Part shown: piece by piece, positions 44,953 through 53,250 of the stretch
Position numbering within the stretch: position 1 is the stretch's first letter
How the letters are laid out: every line of letters begins with the position of its first letter
Source of the DNA: Brachybacterium sp. P6-10-X1
Lineage (GTDB): Bacteria > Actinomycetota > Actinomycetes > Actinomycetales > Dermabacteraceae
Direction of reading: 5' to 3'
DNA: 64,000 nucleotides
Assembly: GCF_001969445.1 (NCBI RefSeq)
Contig: NZ_CP017297.1
Location: 992,001-1,056,000 of the forward strand
Notes under the pieces: generated by a model
What the model was told of the DNA's origin: nothing
Database searches by the model: none
Seen by the model: the letters and a program-made list of their open reading frames with translations, nothing else
Program-made: the position numbers and the translations under genes

Positions 44953-46308
44953 TCAGCTCGCGGTCCGGGACGCTTCGACGGTCCGGGAGGCTTCGTCGAA
45001 CGCCTCGGCCGGGTCGGTGTCGTCGACGAGGACCCGCTGGTTGGCGGTGTAGATCGCCTTGGCGGTGCGCGGCCATTCCGGGCCCAGCTGGGCGGTGCGG
45101 GAGCGGGCGGTGGAAACCTGCTCGACGAAGGTGGACAGCTCCGGGTGCTCGCCCGCGAACTGTTCGGCGGCCGCCGTGTCCCCGGGGATGGTGGAGCGCT
45201 CCCCCGCCATGTACAGCTGGTTCTCGGGGGCGACGAACGCCTTCAGCAGGGCGGCGGCCTTCTTCTGCTTCTCCTCGTCGCCGGTGACTGGCACGGTCCA
45301 CACCTCGCCTCCGAGCGGGGCGACGGGGTCGGTGCCCGCCTCCGGCACGGGAATGGTGACCACGTCCCAGTCCAGATCGGGGGTGTCAGCCTCGAGCCCG
45401 GCGATGTTCCACGGGCCGTTGACGACCATGGCGACGTTGCCCGCCTTGAACTGGTCGATCACATCGCCCTGGCCCCAGTTGACGACGGAGCGGGAGACGA
45501 GCCCCTCGCGCACGAGGTCGGACCAGAACCGACTGGCGCCGATGACGCCCTCGCCGTCGAGGTCGGTCTCATCGCCCCCGTTGGTCCACATGAAGGGTAG
45601 GAACTGCCAGGTGCCTTCGTAGCTGGCGATGGCGGAGAAGGCAAGGCCGTACCGCTCCGGAGTGGTCAGGGCCGCGGCGGCCTCGTGCAGCTCCTCCCAG
45701 GTGGTCGGGGGTGCGATGCCGGCCTCCTCGAGGGCGGCGGCGTCGTAGAACAGGGCGATGGTGTTCACCGTGGGGGCAATACCGTACAGCGTCCCGTCAT
45801 ACATGCCGAGGTCGGCGACCGGATCGGTGAGCCCCTCGGTGGTGATCCCGTACTGCTCCAGCGGCGCCAGAGCCCCGGAGGCTGCGACCTGCTGGACGTT
45901 GGGATTGTCGAGCATCAGCAGGTCGGGCAGGGTGCGCGAAGAGCCCATCTGCAGCACCTTGGCGATCAGCTGGTCGCCGGGGACCTTCTCGCGCGAGAAC
46001 GTCAGACCGAGCTCCTCGGCACACTTCTCGAAGGTGCCGTTGATGGCGACGTCGTCGGCCGGGGTGTTGTAGTAATCGACGATCCGGATGTCGTTCGGAC
46101 CGCCGTTGCCGACATCGGAGCCGCAGCCGGCCAGGCCCAGCAGCCCCGGGACGGCGAGGGCGCCGACGCCGAGGGCGCGGCGGCTGACGGGGCGGGCGCT
46201 GATGGGGCGGGCGCTTGCCGGGCGACGGTGCACGGGGCGGCCCGGGGTGGCACGGTCCGGCACGTCGTTCTCGTGCGGGGACGGCCTCGGGGTGAGGGCC
46301 ATGGTCAT
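44953..46308 (-). CDS. Carbohydrate ABC importer binding lipoprotein
   Basis: A 451-residue SBP family 1 protein, head of the operon. A 40-residue Arg/Pro-rich N-terminal extension precedes VSRRALGVGALAVPGLLGLAGC, a Tat-like signal with lipobox, the cysteine at about residue 62. The mature part shows VKAGNVAMVVNGPWN-type features (FKAGNVAMVVNGPWNIAG) of sugar-binding proteins. ATG at 46308 has GAGGA 6 nt upstream; ATG at 46302 is an alternative. Sugar unknown; the ThuA/dehydrogenase partners suggest a disaccharide or glycoside. Confidence 0.87.
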   Translation of the reverse strand: MTMALTPRPSPHENDVPDRATPGRPVHRRPASARPISARPVSRRALGVGALAVPGLLGLAGCGSDVGNGGPNDIRIVDYYNTPADDVAINGTFEKCAEELGLTFSREKVPGDQLIAKVLQMGSSRTLPDLLMLDNPNVQQVAASGALAPLEQYGITTEGLTDPVADLGMYDGTLYGIAPTVNTIALFYDAAALEEAGIAPPTTWEELHEAAAALTTPERYGLAFSAIASYEGTWQFLPFMWTNGGDETDLDGEGVIGASRFWSDLVREGLVSRSVVNWGQGDVIDQFKAGNVAMVVNGPWNIAGLEADTPDLDWDVVTIPVPEAGTDPVAPLGGEVWTVPVTGDEEKQKKAAALLKAFVAPENQLYMAGERSTIPGDTAAAEQFAGEHPELSTFVEQVSTARSRTAQLGPEWPRTAKAIYTANQRVLVDDTDPAEAFDEASRTVEASRTAS

Positions 46309-46342
46309 CCTGTTTCCTCTGTCTCGACTCTCGGTATCGATT

Positions 46343-46354
46343 CGTATCGATACG
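46343..46354. promoter_or_regulatory. LacI-type operator in front of the sugar ABC operon
   Basis: CGTATCGATACG is a perfect 12-bp palindrome 35 bp upstream of the binding-protein start, next to a second TATCGAT (46335-46341). This form fits LacI-family operators, and a LacI gene closes the operon. Site seen; regulator inferred. Confidence 0.6.
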
Positions 46355-46603
46355 GGAGATGCTTGTCGGCGGCGATCAGCGGGTGGAACCGAGGTGGTCT
46401 GCAGTGCCGACTCTGGCGCGGACCACTCACGCGGTGTCGCCCATCATGGCGCAGGTTCAGGGACGACGCAAGGCGCCGATGCCGACTTCCGAGGCGCCTC
46501 GATGGCCGCACGTGGACTGGCCCGGGCGTCACCGCTGGCCAGAGGATTTCGCACCGGCGGCTCTCATCGTCGATACGAATCAATTCGACGGGGCGGACGC
46601 GTC

Positions 46604-46666
46604 TTGGGCGGGGCCTGGCACGTCCTGGGCGGGGCCTGGCACGCCCTGGGCGGGGCCTGGCACGTC
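46604..46666. repeat. 21-bp tandem repeat, three units
   Basis: Three contiguous, nearly identical copies of CTGGGCGGGGCCTGGCACGTC; only single bases differ. Non-coding context. Confidence 0.85.
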
Positions 46667-46839
46667 AGGGCTGGCGCGGGACCCGACGACCCGAAGATCA
46701 CCGTGAGCGTCGGGGAGAGTTGCGGAGCCCGCTTCCCGCTGCCCATGAGGCGCGACATCCTGCCCGCTGCCCGCGACACACCGCGATGTCGCCACCGGTT
46801 CCATCGATCCATCCCGAGACGCGCATCTATCGGTGGAAT

Positions 46840-46959
46840 GGACGCGCGTGTCTGCATCCTCGGCGGCACGGACGCGCGTGTCTGCATCCTCGGCGGCACG
46901 GACGCGCATGACCGCACCCTCGGTGACACCGACGCGCATCACCGCACCCTCGGTGCTCG
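46840..46959. repeat. 30-bp tandem repeat, four units
   Basis: Four contiguous copies with core GACGCGCGTGTCTGCATCCT followed by CGGCGGCAC; units 1 and 2 are identical, units 3 and 4 diverge in the second half. A degenerate fifth copy follows. No spacers, so not a CRISPR. Confidence 0.85.
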
Positions 46960-47084
46960 GTGGAACGGACACGCGTGACCGCGACCGTCGAGGCTCGGCC
47001 CACCGACCGTGCCGTTGCTCGCACCCGGCCTCGCGGACCATGGGGCCCGATCCCCCGCCACCGCCGCGGTGCTAGCGTGCCGGG

Positions 47085-48668
47085 GTGACCGCCTCGGATC
47101 CCCGCTCCCCCGTCTCGTCCACCCCCGCCTCACCCAGCCCCGCCTCGTCCGTCCCCGACGCCCCGGCGGCCCGCGGCAGCGCATCGGTCGGCTTCGACCG
47201 CGAGCAGTACATCGAGCTGCAGTCGCGCCACATCCAGGAGCGCCGCGAGCAGATCGGCGGGAAGCTCTACCTGGAGATGGGCGGGAAGCTCTTCGACGAC
47301 CATCACGCCGCCCGGGTGCTTCCGGGATTCACCCCGGACAACAAGATCACCATGCTCGAGCGGCTCAAGGACGAGCTGGAGATCATGGTGTGCCTGAACG
47401 CCAAGGACCTCGAGCGGCAGAAGGTGCGCGCCGACCTCGGCATCACCTACGAGGATGACGTGCTGCGGCTGATCGACGTGTTCCGCGAGCACGGCTTCCT
47501 GGTCGAGAACGTGGTGATCACCCAGCTGGAGGACTCCAACCATGTGGCGCTGGCCTTCAAGGAGCGCCTGGAGCGGCTGGGGCTCTCCGTCGCCCGCCAC
47601 GGGGTGATCCCCGGCTACCCGCAGGACACGGCACGGATCGTCTCCGAGCAGGGCTTCGGGGCCAATGAGCACTCCAAGACCTCGCGGGACCTGATCGTGG
47701 TCACCGCCCCAGGGCCGGGCTCGGGCAAGCTCGCCACCTGCCTCTCGCAGATCTACCACGACCATGCGCGAGGGATCCGGTCGGGGTACGCGAAGTTCGA
47801 GACCTTCCCGATCTGGAATCTTCCGCTGGAGCATCCGGTGAACCTGGCCTACGAATCGGCGACCGCGGACCTGGACGACATCAACCTCATCGACCCCTTC
47901 CACCTCGCGGCCCACGGGGAGCAGGTCACCAGCTACAACCGGGACGTCGAGGTGTTCCCGCTGCTGCGCACACTGCTGGAGAAGCTCACGGGGGCCTCCC
48001 CCTACGCCTCCCCCACCGAGATGGGCGTGAACATGGCCGGACACTGCATCATCGACGACGAGGTGTGCCGCGAGGCCGCACGCCAGGAGATCATCCGCCG
48101 CTTCTACAAGGCTGCGGTCGACGAGCGGATCGGCGACCACGACGACGTCGTCTCCCAACGGGTGGCGATGGTGATGTCCAAAGCCGGCTGCACCGTCGAG
48201 GACCGCGCCGTCGTCGGCCCCGCGCTCGAGGTCGAGGAGCGCACCGGGGAGCCGGGCTCCGCGATCCAGCTGGCCGACGGCACCATCATCACGGGCAAGA
48301 CCTCACCGCTGCTGGGCTGCTCCGCGGCGATGCTGCTGAACGCCCTGAAGCACCTGGCCGGCATCGCGGACGACGTCCACCTGCTCTCCCCCGCCGCGAT
48401 CGAGCCGATCCAGACGCTGAAGACCGAGCGGCTGGGCTCGCGCAATCCGCGCCTGCACACCGACGAGGTGCTCATCGCCCTGTCGGTCTCGGCCGCCTCG
48501 GCCGATCACGCTCGGCGCGCGCTGGACGAGCTGCGCAACCTCGCCGGCCGCGACGTGCACACCACCACGATCCTGGGCACGGTCGATGAGGGGATCTTCC
48601 GCAACCTGGGGATCTCGGTGACCTCGGAGCCGCGATTCCAGCGCCGCTCGCTGTACCACAAGCGATGA
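47085..48668 (+). CDS. DUF1846 family protein
   Basis: A 527-residue protein of a conserved family of unknown function. After 35 low-complexity Ser/Pro residues the domain begins [20 protein letters not shown]; a phosphate-binding-like loop [17 protein letters not shown] is at residues about 205-222. The closing block [11 protein letters not shown] and [18 protein letters not shown] are family-typical. Start is GTG at 47085, exactly 6 nt after TAGCGT (47073-47078) and without a Shine-Dalgarno sequence, so probably leaderless. Cytoplasmic, no membrane segments. Confidence 0.87.
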   Translation: MTASDPRSPVSSTPASPSPASSVPDAPAARGSASVGFDREQYIELQSRHIQERREQIGGKLYLEMGGKLFDDHHAARVLPGFTPDNKITMLERLKDELEIMVCLNAKDLERQKVRADLGITYEDDVLRLIDVFREHGFLVENVVITQLEDSNHVALAFKERLERLGLSVARHGVIPGYPQDTARIVSEQGFGANEHSKTSRDLIVVTAPGPGSGKLATCLSQIYHDHARGIRSGYAKFETFPIWNLPLEHPVNLAYESATADLDDINLIDPFHLAAHGEQVTSYNRDVEVFPLLRTLLEKLTGASPYASPTEMGVNMAGHCIIDDEVCREAARQEIIRRFYKAAVDERIGDHDDVVSQRVAMVMSKAGCTVEDRAVVGPALEVEERTGEPGSAIQLADGTIITGKTSPLLGCSAAMLLNALKHLAGIADDVHLLSPAAIEPIQTLKTERLGSRNPRLHTDEVLIALSVSAASADHARRALDELRNLAGRDVHTTTILGTVDEGIFRNLGISVTSEPRFQRRSLYHKR

Positions 48669-48685
48669 GCGCCGGGACAGGCCAC

Positions 48686-48773
48686 GAGGGCGCGCCCCGG
48701 GATCGAGCCCGGATGCACGCCCTCGAAGCGGTTCCACCCCTGAGACGCCAGCTCGGCCCGTCGGCAGGGCCGA
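48686..48773. terminator. Two hairpins after DUF1846
   Basis: The first has outer arms GAGGGCG/CGCCCTC (48686-48692, 48718-48724) with an inner CCGGG/CCCGG stem. The second is TCGGCCC-gtcggca-GGGCCGA (48753-48773). They lie between convergent genes (DUF1846 and the small secreted protein) and could end transcription from both sides. Confidence 0.6.
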
Positions 48774-48831
48774 TCCGCGCTGACCATCAAGGGAAGTACG
48801 GGTCACCGACGGTCACTCATCGTCGTGGCAC

Positions 48832-49146
48832 TCAGCACGCCTGGATGCCATCGAAGCGCCCGTAAGGATCGTCGTACGTGTGCGACCAGCCGGACTTGAC
48901 GGTCTCACACGAGAGATCGGGGCCGAATGCCATCACCACCTTGTAGCGGTAGGACGACCCACAGTTGTTGACCACATGGACGTCGCCCTGTGCGTCGTCC
49001 CGGGCGCTGATGCATTGGGGCAGCCCCTGTGTGGAGACGTCCCCCTCGGCGTCGGATGGACCCGCGGCGTGCGCGGCGCCTGCCGAAACCATCATCAGTC
49101 CTGCTGCGAATGCTGCGGCCTTCATGCACGTGGACTTCACGGTCAC
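48832..49146 (-). CDS. Small secreted cysteine-paired protein (alpha-amylase-inhibitor-like)
   Basis: A 104-residue exported protein. A Sec signal (KAAAFAAGLMMVSAGAAHAAG) ends near residue 29. The 75-residue mature chain has four cysteines (QCISARDD, NNCGSS, LSCETV, IQAC), which would form two disulfides in the C1-C2, C3-C4 spacing seen in small beta-sheet proteins like tendamistat; the block YKVVMAFGPDLSCETV recalls secreted Streptomyces proteins of that kind. Similarity is weak and from memory. Start GTG at 49146 or ATG at 49125; the latter gives a tidier signal peptide. Confidence 0.65.
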   Translation of the reverse strand: MTVKSTCMKAAAFAAGLMMVSAGAAHAAGPSDAEGDVSTQGLPQCISARDDAQGDVHVVNNCGSSYRYKVVMAFGPDLSCETVKSGWSHTYDDPYGRFDGIQAC

Positions 49147-49350
49147 CTGGCTCGCTTCCCTTCTCCATCATCGGCTCGGACACCCTGCATGGCGCATGAG
49201 GTGCCTCACAAACGATTGATCGACCCTATCAGGGGAGCCAGTTCGTGTTAAGGCCCTTGCCCGTGACCGTTCAGCCGGCCGACGACGAGCCGGCTTCCGC
49301 GTCGCGCCTGGTGACCGATGCACCGCCACGATGCCGGCATCACGGGCGGC

Positions 49351-50313
49351 TCAGGGAAGCGAGACCAGGGCCTGCACCGGGGCATGGTCCGAGGGATATC
49401 GGCCGTCCTGACTCGTCGAGACGTTGATCGCGGCCTCATGGGTGGTGACGTCCTCGGTGCTGAGGATCCAGTCGATGCGAGTGGACCCCTCCTCGGGCTC
49501 CTCGTAGCCGAGGAAGGTGCCCCAGGCGGGGGTGAGCTGTTCGGCGGCGGTCTCCCAGGTGTCGACCGTCGGCCCGTCGGTGACCAGGGTGGTGTAGGCC
49601 TCGGAGTCCCCGGCGGGCGCATTGAAGTCCCCGGTGACGATGGTGGGCAGCCCGTCCAGCTCCCCGCCCTCGAACAGATCCGCCATCGTCTGAGCGCTCT
49701 GGACCCGGGAGGGCTCGGACTGGTGGTCGAAGTGGGTGTTGATCGCCGCGAACTCGGTGTCGGTCTCCCGGTCGTGCAGACGCGCCCAGATGATCATGCG
49801 GCTGATCTCGTTGCCCCAGGTGGCCGAGCCGATCACGTCGGGGGTGTCGGAGAGCCAGAACTGGTCCCAGGCGAGCAGCTCGAAGCGGGTGGCGTCGTAG
49901 AACAGCGGGGAGTACTCGTCCTGGCTGCCGCCGTGGCGGCCGTAGCCGACGAACTCGTGGTCCGGAAGCGCCTCCTGGATCGCGGAGAGCTGGTCGAACT
50001 TGCACTCCTGGACACCAAGGAGGGTGGGCTGCTCGCGCTCGAGCAGGTCGATGACGAGCGGCCGACGATCCGGCCAGTGGTCGGGGTCCCCGCTCTCCGT
50101 GTCGCCGACCCGCTCCAGCCGGATGTTGAACGTCATCACGTGGAGGCGGTCGTGGGTGGGCTTGCCGATCAAGGGGCTGCTGCCCTCCTCGGACCCGGGC
50201 GTCTCGGGCTTCGCGGGGGCGGAGGTGGCGGGGAGGGCGACGGCGGCGGTGACGCCGACGGCGGCGACGCCGACGCCGGCGAGGAGGTGACGGCGATCGA
50301 GGGCGAGGGCCAT
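49351..50313 (-). CDS. Exported endonuclease/exonuclease/phosphatase family hydrolase
   Basis: A 320-residue EEP-fold metal hydrolase. The twin-arginine-type signal DRRHLLAGVGVAAVGVTAAV spans residues 6-30. Catalytic motifs are present in order: MTFNIRLE (N), LLGVQECKFDQ (E), NTHFDH, VTGDFNAPAGD and SDHAPV (DH). This set fits secreted phosphodiesterases, sphingomyelinase-like enzymes or nucleases; substrate unknown. ATG at 50313 has AGGAG at ideal distance. Monocistronic. Confidence 0.86.
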   Translation of the reverse strand: MALALDRRHLLAGVGVAAVGVTAAVALPATSAPAKPETPGSEEGSSPLIGKPTHDRLHVMTFNIRLERVGDTESGDPDHWPDRRPLVIDLLEREQPTLLGVQECKFDQLSAIQEALPDHEFVGYGRHGGSQDEYSPLFYDATRFELLAWDQFWLSDTPDVIGSATWGNEISRMIIWARLHDRETDTEFAAINTHFDHQSEPSRVQSAQTMADLFEGGELDGLPTIVTGDFNAPAGDSEAYTTLVTDGPTVDTWETAAEQLTPAWGTFLGYEEPEEGSTRIDWILSTEDVTTHEAAINVSTSQDGRYPSDHAPVQALVSLP

Positions 50314-50448
50314 GGTGGTCTCCTGGGGATCGGGAACGGCAACCACGACGACCGTATGCAGCCATCACCGGACCAATCGGACATGCCACCGGGCCGACGG
50401 CGAGTGTTCATGCGGTCGGCATCGGCCCGCCACCGACGGGTCGACGGA

Positions 50449-50844
50449 TCAGTCCGGGGTGAGGACCTCCAGGCGGTTGCCGAAGGGGTCCCGGGCGTGG
50501 AAACGCGGGTACCCCTCGAAGCTGGTGCGCTCGGCCCAGTCCACGTCGCCGTCGACGGATTCGATCCGTGCGGCCATCCGTTCGAGCTGCTCGGCGGTGT
50601 CGACGACGAGCGCCGGGTGCGCTGTGCGCGCAGGGTGGAACGGGTCCTCGATCCCGCAGTGGATCTCCGCGAGGACGGCGCCGTCCTCGATGTGGCGAAA
50701 CCAGCAGCCGCCGCGACCGGCCAGAGCGGGCGGTTTGGCGACCTCCGCGAGGCCGACGTCGACATGACGCTGTTCCGCTCTGGACTCCGCGACCCAGAAC
50801 GCCGACCTGGAGGCGACGGAGACGTCCGACGTCGCGATCGCCAC
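50449..50844 (-). CDS. VOC/glyoxalase-like protein, N-terminus probably lost
   Basis: The last 100 residues (GLAEVAKPPALAGRGGCWF, then HPALVVDTAEQLERM, and FHARDPFGNRLEVL) match bleomycin-resistance/glyoxalase-like proteins. The first strand and helix of the domain, usually HHVQL... to a tyrosine, are absent; residues 1-31 from GTG 50844 are unrelated. On the opposite strand the same stretch reads as a high-GC3 fragment ending in KERLGV at TGA 50882-50884, suggesting a deletion junction near 50760 that joined two genes tail to head. Expression as a shortened protein is possible. Confidence 0.55.
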   Translation of the reverse strand: MAIATSDVSVASRSAFWVAESRAEQRHVDVGLAEVAKPPALAGRGGCWFRHIEDGAVLAEIHCGIEDPFHPARTAHPALVVDTAEQLERMAARIESVDGDVDWAERTSFEGYPRFHARDPFGNRLEVLTPD

Positions 50845-50907
50845 CGCGGTGCTCGCCGAGGAGAAGGAACGGCTCGGGGTGTGAGATCGCCGCGAGCTCG
50901 AGCGTCG

Positions 50908-51507
50908 TCAGGCTCTGCGGCGCCGGGGTCGGTAGGTTCGTCCGACGCTTCGCTCCGCGCCCTCGATGGGCCCGACCAGCTCCCAGTCGTAGCGGAGACC
51001 GCCGGGGACGTCGAAGATGCGGGTCCCATCCCCCAAGAACACGGGGGCGACGAAGATCTGCAGCTCGTCGACCAGATCGTGCGCGAGGGCCTGACGAGCG
51101 AGGTCGGCGCTGATGATCTGCAGGTCCTTGCCGCCCGCGGCATCCTTCCCGAGGCGGATCGCCTCCCGGATGTCGCAGTTCAGGGGAACGATGCCCGGCC
51201 CGTCGCTGCCCGCAGCGATGACGCGGGGATCGTCCGCGAGCTCCTCCGGGCGGTGAGTGAGGACGAGCTCGACGCCGCTCCAGGCTCCTCCGTAGGCCTC
51301 GGAGGTCAGATCGTCCCGCTCGCTCGCCTGCGCGAGCGCGGCGTCGTAGCCGCGGCGGCCCGAGAGGATCGCGCCGACGGCGCCGGCCAGCTGCTCCGAG
51401 GCGACGTCGTCGATCCCCTCAGCAGCGGACAGCCAGCTCATGTCGTGATCGGGGCCGGTGATGAATCCGTCGAGGGAACAGGTGAATCCCCACGCGACCG
51501 TGCTCAT
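50908..51507 (-). CDS. Dihydrofolate-reductase-like (RibD C-terminal) protein
   Basis: A 199-residue RibD_C-fold protein of the common actinobacterial group, usually called dihydrofolate reductase family, with unknown substrate. It shows FTCSLDGFITGPDHDMSWL at the N-terminus, LSGRRGYD and ELVLTHRPEELA, ISADLARQAL, and DELQIFVAPVFLGDGTRIF. ATG at 51507 follows GAGGAACC; an in-frame ATG 14 codons upstream lacks a ribosome site. Orphan gene. Confidence 0.85.
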   Translation of the reverse strand: MSTVAWGFTCSLDGFITGPDHDMSWLSAAEGIDDVASEQLAGAVGAILSGRRGYDAALAQASERDDLTSEAYGGAWSGVELVLTHRPEELADDPRVIAAGSDGPGIVPLNCDIREAIRLGKDAAGGKDLQIISADLARQALAHDLVDELQIFVAPVFLGDGTRIFDVPGGLRYDWELVGPIEGAERSVGRTYRPRRRRA

Positions 51508-51592
51508 GGTTCCTCGTCTCCTGCTGAGCGCGTCATAGCGATCCAGCATGTTCTCGTGGTGGGCTTCCAGGGCGCCTGGTGGACGACGGGAG

Positions 51593-52091
51593 TCATAGTG
51601 GCCCCAGCACGTCGTATGGATCGGCCGTCAGCGCGAGGGTATCCAGCACGGAGAGCAGTTGACGTTCCTCGTAGGCGAAGTGGCTCTCCATGATCGCCGC
51701 GATCCCCTCGAGGTGCTGGTCGATCTCCGCGCGCGATGCTGCTCTCTGCGTGGCGGCCTGCAGGGCGCCGACCAGATGGGAGATCATCGAATGGTCCTGC
51801 ACCAGGGAGCGCAGGGTCTCGCGCAGCTCGGGATGGGCCGCGGCGATCGCGGGGAACAGGAGACGGTCCTCGCCGACGTGGTGATCGGTCAGGGCCGTGC
51901 AGAAGCCGTGGCAGTACAGCAGAAGATCTCGGGTGGCCCGTTCCGTGGGCACACCGCCATCGAACGCGGCGCGTGTCACGCGCAGGGCTTCTCACAGCCG
52001 CTCGTGGACGGCGCGCAGTTCTCGGCTCCAGGCGGTCAACCTGGCGTTCTCGCCCTCAGTCACGAGAGGGCGAAGGGAGCGACGCAGTCAT
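51593..52091 (-). pseudogene. Hemerythrin-domain protein with nonsense codon and probable frameshift
   Basis: The intact downstream part (from 51979) has hemerythrin iron-ligand blocks HHVGEDRLLFP, DHSMISHLVGAL and ESHFAYEERQLL. Its missing first helix is readable in the same frame just upstream as TAWSRELRAVHERL followed by TGA (51992-51994) and EALRV, so one nonsense codon (probably CGA to TGA) splits the gene. Further upstream an ATG at 52091 with a strong GGAGG site opens MTASLPSPSRD and stops in the wrong frame, indicating a one-base shift as well. Product would have been an oxygen- or NO-sensing four-helix di-iron protein. Confidence 0.7.
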
Positions 52092-52276
52092 CGTCGTCCT
52101 CCTTCGAGGTCCGGCGCCTCCATGTCTGACAGGACTGCCACCGACACGCGACGCTGGCACCACGCTACACGGCCCCGGGCCGGCCTGGGAACGGGGCTCG
52201 GCGCACCGACGTGAGAGCGCTCCTCGCCGGACGTGCGCCGGCCCGACGCGACGCACCTCGTCCCGGCGGCGATGCC

Positions 52277-52445
52277 CTGGTCCATCCGACAGAACTCGTC
52301 GTCCTCCGGGTCGGCCATGACCAGCCACCCGTCATCGTCCCACCGCACCGCCGTCGCGCCGAGACCGATCGACCAATGCTGCTCGGCGAGGGGATCCTGG
52401 GCCATAACGTCGAGGTGCAGCCGGTTCACGTGCTGTCGCGCGACG
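52277..52445 (-). pseudogene. Fragment of a VOC/glyoxalase-like domain
   Basis: The frame reads NRLHLDVMAQDP, GLGATAVRWDDDGWLVMADPEDDEFC, which is the C-terminal half of a glyoxalase-like domain (typically HLDV...DPEGNEFC). The N-terminal half is missing: the frame runs into the end of the zinc transporter gene. After residue 51 the frame continues without similarity to 52088. Probably a remnant. Confidence 0.45.
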
Positions 52446-53198
52446 TCATCCCATCGCGTGCAGGCTCAGCGCGGCGAGGAAACCCAAGGTCGCGAGCAAG
52501 CCGGTGTACAGCGAGTCCTTCGCGAAGGCCTCGGGGATCATCGTGTCGGTGATCATGGCGAGGATCGCCCCGGCGGCCAGTGCATTGACGGCGGCGAGAG
52601 CAGTCGGCGAGGCCCCGTCCAGCATCACGTATCCAGCCAGCGCCGCCACCCCGGAGGCCAGGGCGATCGCGCCCCAGATCCCGAACACGTAGGTGCGGCT
52701 GCGGCCGGCGCGCTTCCAGCCGGCGCTGCTGGAGAGCCCCTCGGGCACGTTCGAGATGAACACGGCTGCGAACATCGGGATGCTGAGACCGGGGCCGGCG
52801 AGCACGCTGAGCCCGAGCACCATCGATTCCGGGACCCCGTCCAGCAGGGCGCCGATCGCGATCGCTCCCCCGCTGCCGGACTGCTCATCGGCCCGGGGCT
52901 GCTGGTCACCGGAGCGTTTGCGGTGGCGAGCCCCGAAGCGGGAGAGCAGGATGTTCAGCCCGACGTAGATCACCGCTCCGGCGAGGAAGCCGCCGCCGGT
53001 GGCGGCCAGACCGCCCTGGTCCATGGCATCGGAGACGAGCTCGAGCGTCAGCGCGGAGATCAGCACCCCGGCGCCGAAGGCCATGATCCCGGCGACGACG
53101 GTCGCGGGGACCTTCACGAACCAGGCGATCGCGCTGCCCAGCAGCAAAGCGCCGCCGGCGATCAGGCCGGCGAACAGGGCCAGGAGCCACGGTGCCAT
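52446..53198 (-). CDS. ZIP-family metal transporter
   Basis: A 250-residue divalent metal importer with eight predicted helices. Signatures are GALLDGVPESMVLGLS (helix 4, H replaced by D) and ISNVPEGLSSSAGWKRAG (helix 5), and a hydrophilic loop (RHRKRSGDQQPRADEQ) between helices 3 and 4. ATG at 53198 follows GGAGGAATC. The helix 4 signature of most ZIPs is HxxPEG; here DGVPES keeps PE. Zinc or related ion likely. Confidence 0.85.
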   Translation of the reverse strand: MAPWLLALFAGLIAGGALLLGSAIAWFVKVPATVVAGIMAFGAGVLISALTLELVSDAMDQGGLAATGGGFLAGAVIYVGLNILLSRFGARHRKRSGDQQPRADEQSGSGGAIAIGALLDGVPESMVLGLSVLAGPGLSIPMFAAVFISNVPEGLSSSAGWKRAGRSRTYVFGIWGAIALASGVAALAGYVMLDGASPTALAAVNALAAGAILAMITDTMIPEAFAKDSLYTGLLATLGFLAALSLHAMG

Positions 53199-53250
53199 GA
53201 TTCCTCCGAGGACCTCGGGCTGCGTCGTACGGTTCCGACCCTAGCCCGGC

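Larger units (their letters stand above)
46355..47084. other. 730-bp non-coding repeat island B
   Basis: No supportable gene between the sugar ABC operon and the divergent DUF1846 gene. It contains an inverted repeat CGTCGA-N11-TCGACG (46568-46590), a 21-bp array (46604-46666), a block related to island A (GTTCCATCGATCC at 46796-46810, then GCATCTATCGG), and a 30-bp array (46840-46959). The -10 box TAGCGT (47073-47078) of the next gene closes it. Confidence 0.55.

Noticed and set aside
39710..46959. Possible CRISPR arrays
   Set aside because: The repeats are contiguous with no unique spacers and no cas genes are present.
46305..47041. Several short frames with repeated HARPCRRGC-like and RAAEDADT-like peptides
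   Set aside because: Products of the 30-bp and 21-bp arrays in non-coding DNA.
50761..50884. Plus-strand fragment ending in KERLGV as a separate gene
   Set aside because: Stop codon directly upstream and only about 36 codons; kept as evidence of a junction, not as a gene.
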